21,827 bases of DNA from the NCBI GenBank assembly GCA_003150485.1, contig QALX01000005.1, positions 1 to 21,827 on the forward strand, read 5' to 3'. The notes under the pieces were generated by a model. It made no database searches. It worked only from the letters and a program-made list of their open reading frames with translations, and had not been told where the DNA came from. This DNA comes from Clostridiales bacterium. Its GTDB lineage: Bacteria > Bacillota > Clostridia > Oscillospirales > Oscillospiraceae. The stretch's first letter is position 1; each line of letters starts with the position of its first letter. Of this stretch, positions 15,181-21,827 are shown one piece after another. A program made the position numbers and the translations under genes.

Positions 15181-15714
15181 TTACAGTTCAAATTCCAGCA
15201 GGTCGCAGTTGTTCATATAGAACCGATAGAAGGCCCCCGGTTCCACATCCACGAAGTAAGTCCGGGCGGCCCGGCAGAAGCAGCCGTGGGTCACCAGCAG
15301 CACCGTCCGGTCCGGGTACTTCCGCTTCACGTCCTCCAGCACCGAGTAGGCCCGGTGGATCACCTGGACGGCGGACTCGCCGCCGGGGAAGCGCCAGAGC
15401 AGGTTTTCCCGCCGAGTGAGATACTCCCCGTCGTCCATATCCCGGCCCTCGTAGGAGCCGAAGTTCTGCTCGATCAGCCGCGGCTCCGTCATCACCGGCA
15501 CGCCGGTGCGGGCGGCCACAATCCGGGCCGTATCCCGGGCCCGCTCCAGGGGTGAGGCCAGGATCAGATTCACGCTGGTCTCCGCCACCTGTTCGGCCAT
15601 CCGGGCGGCCTGCTGCCTGCCCAGGTCGGTCAGATGGGCCTCCGTCCGGCCGCAGACCTTGCGCTGAACATTCCAGTCAGTCTGCCCGTGCCGGGTCAAA
15701 TACAGTTTTTTCAT
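15181..15714 (-). CDS. Histidine phosphatase family protein
   Basis: A 177-residue enzyme of the histidine phosphatase (phosphoglycerate mutase-like) superfamily. The catalytic RHG is at residues 8-10 (LYLTRHGQTDWN), ASPLERARDTA supplies the second Arg, EQNFGSYEG the acid region, and VTHGCFCRA the second catalytic His. The size fits the small phosphatases related to GpmB, CobC and PhoE; the substrate cannot be told. It starts 28 bases after lexA and is likely in the same message, which would put it under SOS control. The ribosome binding site (AGAGG) is modest. Confidence 0.9.
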   Translation of the reverse strand: MKKLYLTRHGQTDWNVQRKVCGRTEAHLTDLGRQQAARMAEQVAETSVNLILASPLERARDTARIVAARTGVPVMTEPRLIEQNFGSYEGRDMDDGEYLTRRENLLWRFPGGESAVQVIHRAYSVLEDVKRKYPDRTVLLVTHGCFCRAARTYFVDVEPGAFYRFYMNNCDLLEFEL

Positions 15715-15742
15715 ACGCCTCTCGCCTCTTTTGCCGGCCCCA

Positions 15743-16363
15743 TCAGCGGTACTTCCGAATCACCGCCACCACCTTGCCCAGAATTCTGGCGCAGGTGCCG
15801 TCAATGGGCTGGTATTCCTCGTTCTCCGGCATCAGCCAGAGCCTTCTTCTCCTTCTGCTTCCGCTTGCCGCCTCCCAGTGCACCCGCTTGCAGGTGGCCT
15901 CGTCCTCCAGGAGGGCGATGACAATTTCCCCGTTTTCAGCGGTGCTCCGGCGGTGAACGATGACGTAATCGCCGGGCAGGATCCCGGCGTCAATCATGGA
16001 GTCTCCCCGGATCCGCAGGGCAAAGTGTTCCCCGGACCGGCCGCCGGTGTCGTAGATCAGGTAATCCTCCACGCACTGCTCTGCCAGAATGGGGTCCCCG
16101 GCGGCCACGCTGCCCAGCAAGGGCACTCGGTTCTCCTGGTCTGGCTCTTCGCAGTCCACCAGGGTGATGGAGCGGGTTTTCCCAACGCCCCGGGTAACCA
16201 CCCCCGCCGCCTCCATGGCTTTGAGGTGGAAGTGGACGGTGGAGGGGGACTTCAGGCCCACCGCCGCCGCGATCTCCCGGACCGAGGGGGGATACCCCCG
16301 CTGCCGGGTATACATAAGGATGTAATCGTAAATCTGATTTTGTTTCGGGGTGAGCTGTTTCAA
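15743..16363 (-). CDS. lexA: LexA repressor
   Basis: The SOS-response repressor, 206 residues. The N-terminal winged helix begins KQLTPKQNQIYDYI and has the recognition region PPSVREIAAAVGLKSPSTVH. The self-cleavage site is Ala88-Gly89, with catalytic Ser122 (GDSM) and Lys159 (EATCKR), all intact. The start is TTG at 16361-16363, nine bases after AAGGAG, giving the usual MKxLTPKQ opening; the same frame runs on upstream across the divergent gene but has no ribosome binding site or homology. A run of five arginines (170-174) sits in a loop of the catalytic domain. An SOS box covers its promoter, so it should repress itself. Confidence 0.96.
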   Translation of the reverse strand: MKQLTPKQNQIYDYILMYTRQRGYPPSVREIAAAVGLKSPSTVHFHLKAMEAAGVVTRGVGKTRSITLVDCEEPDQENRVPLLGSVAAGDPILAEQCVEDYLIYDTGGRSGEHFALRIRGDSMIDAGILPGDYVIVHRRSTAENGEIVIALLEDEATCKRVHWEAASGSRRRRRLWLMPENEEYQPIDGTCARILGKVVAVIRKYR

Positions 16364-16423
16364 CTTATTCCACTCCTTTTCCCCTCCGCGGACTGGGCCG
16401 GCGCACAGGGTTTCGTACCATTT

Positions 16424-16452
16424 AGTATAGCACAGCGGCTTATAAAAAACAA
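16424..16452 (-). promoter_or_regulatory. lexA promoter
   Basis: On the minus strand the -10 TATACT (16424-16429) lies 17 bases after the -35 TTGTTT (16447-16452). The -35 overlaps the SOS box, so bound LexA would block polymerase. Confidence 0.75.
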
Positions 16453-16463
16453 ACATTCGTTCG
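16450..16463 (-). promoter_or_regulatory. SOS box (LexA operator)
   Basis: CGAACGAATGTTTG fits the Gram-positive (Bacillus-type) consensus CGAACRNRYGTTYC at 13 of 14 positions. It overlaps the lexA -35. Confidence 0.87.
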
Positions 16464-16488
16464 AAGTTTTTTCTGTCGCAAATGCCTC

Positions 16489-16516
16489 TTGACAGGCGGG
16501 CAAAAGAGATTACAAT
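16489..16516 (+). promoter_or_regulatory. Promoter of the marR-ABC operon
   Basis: A perfect -35 TTGACA (16489-16494), a 16-base spacer and the -10 TACAAT (16511-16516) lie about 50 bases before the ATG of the MarR-type gene, divergent from lexA. Confidence 0.82.
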
Positions 16517-16526
16517 AGTAAGCACG

Positions 16527-16553
16527 TTAATCATTAGCCTGTCAACGATTGAA
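16527..16553 (+). promoter_or_regulatory. Possible MarR operator
   Basis: An imperfect inverted repeat (TTAATCATTAG with CAACGATTGAA, sharing AATC and TT) lies just after the predicted transcription start of the marR-ABC operon, where an autoregulating MarR protein would bind. The symmetry is only about 7 of 11 bases per arm. Confidence 0.35.
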
Positions 16554-16567
16554 AAGGAGGTGAACCC

Positions 16568-17083
16568 ATGCTCGACCGTCACAGACACGCCGACCGGACC
16601 ATTCTCGTTTTTCACCAGCTGAACCGAACCTACCACAACGCCGCCAACAGCCAGCTGGCCCAGCGCAATCTCCAGGACGTGAACAACCCCATGGTTCTCT
16701 TCGTCCTGTTCCAGGCCCTGGAGCGGGAGGATGCCGGCATTCCCACCCAGAAGAAGCTGGCAGAGCTGCTCCATGTCTCCCCGGCCACCGTGGCCAACTC
16801 CCTGAAGTCTCTGGAGCGGGGCGGCTACGTCCGCAAGGAGGCCGATCCGGCAGACGCCCGGTGCAACCGGGTGTTCCTCACTGACCGGGGCCGCCGGGCG
16901 GTGCAGGAGTGCGCCGAGGTCTTCGACGCGGTAGACCAGCAGGTGCTGCGGGGATTCTCCCCCGGGGAGCTGGAGCAGCTGCGCAGCTTCCACCAGCGGA
17001 TGCTGGACAATCTGCGCCAGATCGGCGGCGACTGCACCCCCTGCTGTCCGGCCCACAGCCCATTCTCCAACGGAAAGGAATGA
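16568..17083 (+). CDS. MarR family transcriptional regulator
   Basis: A 171-residue regulator with a MarR-type winged helix. The DNA-binding core is TQKKLAELLHVSPATVANSL followed by KSLERGGYVRKEADPADAR and the wing region NRVFLTDRGRRAV (about 60-115), flanked by dimerisation helices. The C-terminal tail has three closely spaced cysteines (CTPCCPAHS), which could sense thiols or metal; this is inference. The ATG has AAGGAGG seven bases upstream. It is the first gene of an operon with two ABC exporter genes and likely represses them and itself until a toxic substrate binds, as in other MarR/ABC operons. Confidence 0.92.
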   Translation: MLDRHRHADRTILVFHQLNRTYHNAANSQLAQRNLQDVNNPMVLFVLFQALEREDAGIPTQKKLAELLHVSPATVANSLKSLERGGYVRKEADPADARCNRVFLTDRGRRAVQECAEVFDAVDQQVLRGFSPGELEQLRSFHQRMLDNLRQIGGDCTPCCPAHSPFSNGKE

Positions 17084-17093
17084 AATAACTCAT

Positions 17094-18830
17094 ATGATCA
17101 AACGACTGCTCCCTTATCTGAAGGGATACCAGAAGCAGGCGGTTCTGGCTCCGGCCCTGGTAGCGCTGGAGACCATCTGCGAGCTGATTCTCCCCCTGCT
17201 CATGGCGGAGATCATCGACAACGGCATCGCCAACAGTTCCCTGCCCATCATCCTGAAGATGGGGGCGCTGATGCTGGTGGTGGCCTCCGTCTCCATGTAC
17301 TGCGGCGTCATGGCCTCCAAGCACGCCTCCTTCGCCGCCCAGGGCCTGGGCGCCAACCTGCGCCGGGCGGAGTTTGAAAAACTCAGTACCTTTTCCTTCG
17401 GCGACATCGACCGATTCTCCTCCGCCTCCCTCATCACCCGGCTGACCAACGACGTGACCAACATCCAGAACATGGTGGCTATGGCCCTGCGCCTGCTGGT
17501 CCGCAGCGGCGTGATGGTGGTGGCTTCCCTGGCGGTGGCCCTGTATATCCGCTGGCAGCTGGCCATCATCCTGCTGATTATCGTCCCCATTGTGGCCCTG
17601 GTACTGGCCATCCTGATGAAGGTGTGTATGGGCCTGTTCCGGGCCATGCAGCACCGGCTGGACCAGCTCAACGAGACCGTCCAGGAAAACCTGGTGGGCA
17701 TCCGGGTGGTAAAATCCTACGTCCGGGAGGAGTTTGAAAAGACCAAGTTCAAGGCCTCCAACGACGCCTTTACCCAAGCCGGTATGAACGTGAGCCTGCG
17801 CATCATCCTCATGCAGCCCATGATGATGATCGGTATCTCCGCCGCCACCGTGTTGATTCTCTACCTGGGCGGTCAGACCGTCCTCCAGGGCGATCTGGAA
17901 ATCGGCCTGCTCTCCTCCCTGCTCAACTACGTGCTGATGGTGCTGATGAGCGTGATGATGGTGGGGATGTGTCTGCTCATGTACACCCGGGCCAAGGCCT
18001 GCGCTCAGCGTATCTTTGAGGTGATCGACACCACCTCTGATATTCAGGACGGCTCTGTCCCCGCTCTGCCCGAGAAAACCGGCCGGGTGGAGTTCCGGGA
18101 CGTCTCCTTTAAGTACAGCACCTCCGGCTCCGGTGACGACGTACTCACCCACATCAGCTTCACCGCCCAGCCCGGCCAGGTGGTGGCCATCATCGGCGGC
18201 ACCGGCGAGGGCAAATCCACCCTGGTCAACCTGATCCCCCGGTTCTACGACGTAACCGGCGGCGAGATCCTGGTGGACGGCGTCAACGTAAAAGACTATC
18301 CTCTGGATGAACTCCGGGGCCGCATCGGCATGGTGCTCCAGAGCAACGTGCTCTTCTCGGGCACCATCCGGGAGAACCTGCTGTGGGGCGACGAAAACGC
18401 CACCGAGGAACAGATGATCCAAGCGGCCAAGGACGCCCAGGCCTATGACTTCATCATGTCCTTCCCCGACGGCTTTGACACTCGCCTGGAACAGGGCGGC
18501 GTCAACGTCTCCGGCGGGCAGAAACAGCGGCTGTGCATCGCCCGTGCCATGCTGAAGAAACCCTCCATCCTGATTCTGGATGACTCCACCTCCGCCGTGG
18601 ACTCCGCCACTGAGGCCCTGATTCGGGAGTCCTTCCATACCAACCTGAAGGACACCACCGTCTTTATCATCGCCCAGCGCATCAGTTCGGTCCAGGACGC
18701 CGATCAGATCGTTATCCTGGACGACGGTATCATCGCCGGCGCCGGTTCCCATAATCAGCTGATGGCAGAGAACAAAATCTACCAGGAAATCTACCACTCC
18801 CAGCTGAAAGGAGGCGTCTACCATGGCTAA
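17094..18830 (+). CDS. ABC exporter half-transporter, degenerate-site subunit
   Basis: A 578-residue half-transporter: six membrane segments (to about residue 310), then an ATPase domain. Walker A is GGTGEGKST (368-376) and the signature VSGGQ (472-476). After Walker B the catalytic Glu is replaced by Asp497 (ILILDDSTSAVD), and the switch His is replaced by Gln528 (IIAQRISSV). These changes mark the subunit holding the non-hydrolysing site in heterodimeric exporters such as TM287/288, BmrCD and LmrCD. It starts ten bases after the MarR gene and overlaps the next gene by eight bases. The partner is the 639-aa subunit. Substrate unknown, probably drugs or other amphipathic compounds. Confidence 0.93.
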   Translation: MIKRLLPYLKGYQKQAVLAPALVALETICELILPLLMAEIIDNGIANSSLPIILKMGALMLVVASVSMYCGVMASKHASFAAQGLGANLRRAEFEKLSTFSFGDIDRFSSASLITRLTNDVTNIQNMVAMALRLLVRSGVMVVASLAVALYIRWQLAIILLIIVPIVALVLAILMKVCMGLFRAMQHRLDQLNETVQENLVGIRVVKSYVREEFEKTKFKASNDAFTQAGMNVSLRIILMQPMMMIGISAATVLILYLGGQTVLQGDLEIGLLSSLLNYVLMVLMSVMMVGMCLLMYTRAKACAQRIFEVIDTTSDIQDGSVPALPEKTGRVEFRDVSFKYSTSGSGDDVLTHISFTAQPGQVVAIIGGTGEGKSTLVNLIPRFYDVTGGEILVDGVNVKDYPLDELRGRIGMVLQSNVLFSGTIRENLLWGDENATEEQMIQAAKDAQAYDFIMSFPDGFDTRLEQGGVNVSGGQKQRLCIARAMLKKPSILILDDSTSAVDSATEALIRESFHTNLKDTTVFIIAQRISSVQDADQIVILDDGIIAGAGSHNQLMAENKIYQEIYHSQLKGGVYHG

Positions 18831-20742
18831 AGCCACCACCCAGAAAAAACGCAGCGGCCACGGAAACGGCCCCATTGGCGGGTTCCAGAAGCCTAAGGAC
18901 ACCAAAAAGACCCTGAAGCGCCTGCTGGGCTATGTGGGACAGCATCCGATTATGCTGATCGTCGGCGTATTCTGCGTCATCGCCGCGGCCCTGGCCGGCG
19001 TGGCCGCCACCTACGTGATGCGGCCCATTATCAATGACATTGCGGCGGCCGTGACGGCCGGTCAGGTCACCCTGCCGGGCCTGGCGGTCAATGTGGGAAA
19101 ACTCTTTCTGATCTACCTCTTTTCCGCCGCCTGCTACTTCCTCCAGGGCAATATGATGGTACGGGTGGCCCAGCGGGGCACCAATACCCTGCGCCGGGAC
19201 CTGTTTAACCACTTGCAGACCCTGCCCCTGAACTACTTCGACCGGCACACACACGGTGAGCTTATGAGCCGGTTCACCAACGACGCCGACAATGTGCTCC
19301 AGGCCATGGAGCAGTCCGTCCTCCAGTGCATCTCCGCCCTGTTCACCTTCGTGGGCATCGTGGCCATGATGCTCTACCTCAGCCGCATCCTCTTCCTGGT
19401 CACCGTGGTTATGCTGGTGGTCACCCTGCTGGTGTTTCAAAAACTGGGGGGCCGCAGCCGCGCCTACTACAACAAGCAGCAGGCGGCTCTGGGCGCCCTC
19501 AACGGCAACATCCAGGAGACCATCGAGGGGCTGAGGGTTGTCAAAGCCTTCACCCACGAGTCCCAGGCAAAAGAGCAGTTTAACCAGCTCAACGAGAACT
19601 ACCGGGTGGCCGCCAGCAACGCCAGCTTCTACTCCACCTGCATCATGCCGGTGGCCGGGAACCTGTCCAACATCGGCTACGCCTTTACCGCCGCCTTCGG
19701 CGGGGCCCTGGCCATCCTGGGCGGCTTCGATATCGGCGGTCTGGTCACCTACCTGACCTACTCCAAGCAGGTCTCCCAGCCCATGAACCAGATCTCCATG
19801 CAGATGACCAATATCCTCTCGGCGCTGGCCGGCGCGGAGCGTATCTTCCAGGTCATGGACACCAAGCCGGAGATCGACGAAGGCAGCGTGACCCTGGTAC
19901 CTGCCCAGCGGAACGACGACGGCACCCTCCGGGCCTGGGAGTCCGGCCGGGTCAGCGCCTGGGCCTGGAAGGTGCCCCAGGCGGACGGCGGCGTCCAGTA
20001 TGTAGAGCTGAAGGGCGACGTGCGGCTGAAGGACGTGGACTTCGGCTACGTGCCCGAAAAAGAGGTGCTCCACAAGGTCAGCGTCTATGCCAAGCCCGGC
20101 CAGAAGATCGCCTTCGTGGGCTCCACCGGCGCCGGCAAGACCACCATCACCAATCTCATCAACCGGTTTTACGAGATCCAGTCCGGCTCCATCCAGTACG
20201 ACGGCATCGACGTGACCCGGATTGAGAAGGACTCCCTCCGGCGCAGCCTGGGCGTCGTCCTTCAGGACACCCATCTGTTCACCGGCACCGTCATGGACAA
20301 CATCCGGTACGGCCGTCTGGAGGCCACCGATGAGGAGTGCATCCGGGCCGCTAAGACCGCCAACGCCCACAGCTTTATCCGCCGCCTCCCCGACGGCTAT
20401 CAGACCATGGTCACCGGCGACGGTGCGAACCTGTCCCAGGGCCAGCGCCAGCTGCTGGCCATCGCCCGGGCCGCCGTAGCGGACCCCCCTGTGATGGTAC
20501 TGGACGAAGCCACCTCCTCCATCGACACCCGCACCGAGGCCCTGATCTCCCGGGGCATGGACGCCCTGATGGAGAATCGGACGGTGTTCGTCATCGCTCA
20601 CCGGCTTTCCACCGTCCGCAACGCCAAGTGCATCGCCGTGCTGGAGGGAGGCCGCATCATCGAGATCGGCTCCCACGACGAGCTCATGGCCCAGAAGGGC
20701 CGCTACTACCAGCTCTACACCGGCCAGTTTAAGCTGACGTGA
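18823..20742 (+). CDS. ABC exporter half-transporter, catalytic-site subunit
   Basis: A 639-residue half-transporter with a basic N-terminal extension (about 35 residues), six membrane segments and an ATPase domain. Walker A is GSTGAGKTT (433-441), the signature LSQGQ (537-541) has Gln in place of the first Gly, Walker B is VMVLDEATSSID with catalytic Glu562, and the switch His593 is present. The pairing of canonical Walker B and His here with Asp/Gln in the partner fits a heterodimer with one active ATP site. Residues about 356-400 form an insert between the membrane and ATPase domains, rich in Trp, Asp and Gly. Its ATG lies inside the end of the upstream gene (ATGGCTAA overlap), with GGAGG nine bases before it. 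Confidence 0.94.
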   Translation: MAKATTQKKRSGHGNGPIGGFQKPKDTKKTLKRLLGYVGQHPIMLIVGVFCVIAAALAGVAATYVMRPIINDIAAAVTAGQVTLPGLAVNVGKLFLIYLFSAACYFLQGNMMVRVAQRGTNTLRRDLFNHLQTLPLNYFDRHTHGELMSRFTNDADNVLQAMEQSVLQCISALFTFVGIVAMMLYLSRILFLVTVVMLVVTLLVFQKLGGRSRAYYNKQQAALGALNGNIQETIEGLRVVKAFTHESQAKEQFNQLNENYRVAASNASFYSTCIMPVAGNLSNIGYAFTAAFGGALAILGGFDIGGLVTYLTYSKQVSQPMNQISMQMTNILSALAGAERIFQVMDTKPEIDEGSVTLVPAQRNDDGTLRAWESGRVSAWAWKVPQADGGVQYVELKGDVRLKDVDFGYVPEKEVLHKVSVYAKPGQKIAFVGSTGAGKTTITNLINRFYEIQSGSIQYDGIDVTRIEKDSLRRSLGVVLQDTHLFTGTVMDNIRYGRLEATDEECIRAAKTANAHSFIRRLPDGYQTMVTGDGANLSQGQRQLLAIARAAVADPPVMVLDEATSSIDTRTEALISRGMDALMENRTVFVIAHRLSTVRNAKCIAVLEGGRIIEIGSHDELMAQKGRYYQLYTGQFKLT

Positions 20743-20744
20743 CC

Positions 20745-20814
20745 CCAGGGGCGCTGCCCCTGGACCCCGGCAAGGGCTCTGCCCTTGCATCCTGCCAGCC
20801 TTTGAAAAGGCTGG
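20745..20814 (+). repeat. Three regularly spaced hairpins
   Basis: Directly after the exporter operon three perfect hairpins follow one another: CCAGGGGC/GCCCCTGG with a three-base loop (20745-20763), GCAAGGGC/GCCCTTGC with a three-base loop (20770-20788), and CCAGCCTT/AAGGCTGG with a four-base loop (20795-20814). Each has eight base pairs and the two linkers are six bases each (ACCCCG, ATCCTG), so the units repeat every 25 bases. I recall closely similar GGGGCGCTGCCCCTGGACCCC-type sequences at gene ends in many gut bacteria, but cannot check this here. It may be a dispersed REP-like element, a structured RNA or a transcript-end stabiliser. Confidence 0.75.
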
Positions 20815-20866
20815 ACCCAAACTTTTGCTGCGCTGCGCGCTCTTTCTATATGCAACGCAGGTGGAA

Positions 20867-20883
20867 TGCCGATTTCATCGGCA
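20867..20883 (+). repeat. Small hairpin before the terminator
   Basis: TGCCGAT and ATCGGCA form a seven-base stem with a three-base loop TTC. It lies between the hairpin array and the terminator at 20903 and has no U run. Confidence 0.5.
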
Positions 20884-20902
20884 CAGGGGATTTTTCATAT
20901 TA

Positions 20903-20940
20903 AAACAGGGAACGCTTTTCGTAAGCGTTCCCTGTTTCTT
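20903..20940. terminator. Two-way terminator between convergent units
   Basis: Perfect 15-base stem (AAACAGGGAACGCTT with its complement, 20903-20917 and 20923-20937) and five-base loop. Rightward it ends in TTTCTTTTAT, and leftward in GTTTTAATATG. It serves both the exporter operon and the convergent regulator gene. Confidence 0.9.
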
Positions 20941-21827
20941 TTATCCATTGTTCTTATTTTTTACCACCGCTGTCAGAACGCCGTACACCGCCGCGAAGAG
21001 CACCCCCGCCACCGGCCACACCACCCAAGTGGTCTTCCAGTCGTTCGTGCAGAAGCTGATCCCTAAGTAGATGGCCGTGGCCAGCAGCCAGTACACCCCC
21101 GGGAACCAGGACAGCTTCCGATTGGTCTGCTTCCGCTCCGGTGTATAGTCCTCCTCCTGGAGCAGCTTCTGGTAACTGCTCCAGATGGCGCCGAAGCGCA
21201 CAAAGAGGAACGCCGCAAGGGCCACCAGAATCAGCAGCACATCCACGCAGAGAACACAGACGAAATCGCCCGCGTCCAGTCCCGCCGCCAGCAGCAGCGG
21301 GATGACGCCCAGGATGCACAGAATCACGCCGGCCACAACGCTGGCGCGGTATCCGGCCTCATCCTGCTGTTTTCTCCGTTCCACCACGCCTTTGACGCCG
21401 TACTGAAGGGTAAAGCTCTCCTCTTCCAGATACTGATACTGATTCAGCCTCATCCCGGTGGTGATAAAGATCCCCACCGCGATGGCCACCAGGGCCAGCA
21501 GCACCGCAACCCCCAGGCCGCCGGCCAGGTTTTCTGTCATCCCCGCGTCCGTCAGCTCCGCGTATCCTCCCAGCAGGATCAGGGTGACGGGGGAGAGCAC
21601 ACACAGGGAGACAGCCGCCGCCAGCCGGGTGGACTTGCTCCGGGTCAGGTCCATAAAGGCGTTGGCCTCCTCCAGGGAGACGCTCCGTACCCCGTCCGGC
21701 TCCGGAATTCCCTCGCCCTCCGGCATACTGATCTGCTCCACCTCGTCCCGCAGCAGGTAATCTGTGCTGACGCAGAACAAATCGCTCATCTTCAGAATCC
21801 GATCCAAATCGGGAAGGGAGGCGCCGG
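20941..21827 (-). CDS. Membrane-bound XRE-family regulator, N-terminus beyond the window
   Basis: The frame is open to the right edge. The visible start, GASLPDLDRILKMSDLFCVS then TDYLLRD, is the end of a Cro/C1-type helix-turn-helix domain (usual form GxSLPDLxxLxxLxxLFxVSxDxLL). The first 40-50 residues of the DNA-binding domain therefore lie outside the window. The first visible start codon (TTG at 21807) falls inside this motif and is not the real start. An acidic linker follows, then six membrane segments, from RLAAAVSLCVLSPVTLILLG to the final FAAVYGVLTAVV, and a Lys/Asn tail. Such XRE-membrane proteins are common in Clostridia and may act as membrane-tethered regulators. It converges on the ABC exporter operon. 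Confidence 0.85.
   Translation of the reverse strand, partial: GASLPDLDRILKMSDLFCVSTDYLLRDEVEQISMPEGEGIPEPDGVRSVSLEEANAFMDLTRSKSTRLAAAVSLCVLSPVTLILLGGYAELTDAGMTENLAGGLGVAVLLALVAIAVGIFITTGMRLNQYQYLEEESFTLQYGVKGVVERRKQQDEAGYRASVVAGVILCILGVIPLLLAAGLDAGDFVCVLCVDVLLILVALAAFLFVRFGAIWSSYQKLLQEEDYTPERKQTNRKLSWFPGVYWLLATAIYLGISFCTNDWKTTWVVWPVAGVLFAAVYGVLTAVVKNKNNG

Noticed and set aside
16364..17056. Upstream extension of the lexA frame
   Set aside because: It crosses the lexA promoter, the SOS box and the divergent MarR gene; the LexA domain begins exactly at the TTG with a ribosome binding site.
16878..20820. Two long leftward open frames opposite the ABC exporter genes
   Set aside because: The products are His-, Gly- and Val-rich low-complexity sequences typical of antisense frames over GC-rich genes; no ribosome binding sites or domains.
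14137..20937. GAACGCTT shared by the inverted repeat at 14137-14192 and the terminator at 20903-20937
   Set aside because: Only eight bases agree and the rest of the stems differ; likely chance.

Overview
The window looks like a chromosomal segment of a GC-rich, endospore-forming gut-type Clostridia, most like the Oscillospiraceae (Oscillibacter/Flavonifractor group). The evidence is the 5' third of a 16S rRNA gene at the left edge, a three-gene spore germinant-receptor operon, strong AGGAGG-type ribosome binding sites, and a Gram-positive SOS box in front of lexA. The family is judged from remembered 16S features, not from a search.

Layout, left to right. (1) 1-302: start of a 16S rRNA gene reading left, with a leader and two tandem consensus promoters. 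(2) 752-4474: gerA-, gerC- and gerB-type germinant receptor genes, reading left toward the rRNA operon, behind a CATACTA element that fits the forespore sigma factor G. (3) 4566-7684: a CapA-type lipoprotein downstream of methionyl-tRNA synthetase (metG). (4) 7883-11068: an accessory block of small exported or membrane-anchored proteins: an unknown 149-aa protein, two paralogous membrane-anchored proteins of about 160 aa, an exported cysteine amidase-domain protein, and the decayed 3' end of a second amidase copy. (5) 11260-13107: asparagine synthetase asnB, divergent from a multi-pass membrane protein (13297-14079). (6) 14219-15133: an AT-rich EcsC-like gene with an EF-hand motif, next to a 23-bp perfect inverted repeat. 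(7) 15181-16363: lexA followed by a histidine phosphatase. (8) 16568-20742: a MarR-type regulator and the two halves of a heterodimeric ABC exporter, then an intergenic region packed with hairpins. (9) 20941 to the right edge: a membrane-bound XRE-type regulator whose start lies outside the window.

How they work together. The ger genes form one translationally coupled operon. lexA is probably autoregulated through the SOS box over its promoter. The MarR protein probably controls the ABC exporter genes that follow it. In the accessory block, an amidase and a membrane-anchored partner appear as a repeated two-gene unit. In both copies the upstream stop codon lies against the partner's ribosome binding site. 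In the intact copy the partner seems to start at a non-standard codon, CTG or ATT. I saw no CRISPR array, transposase gene, prophage gene or tRNA gene. The most unusual content is the duplicated and partly decayed amidase/partner module and the stacked-hairpin element after the exporter operon.
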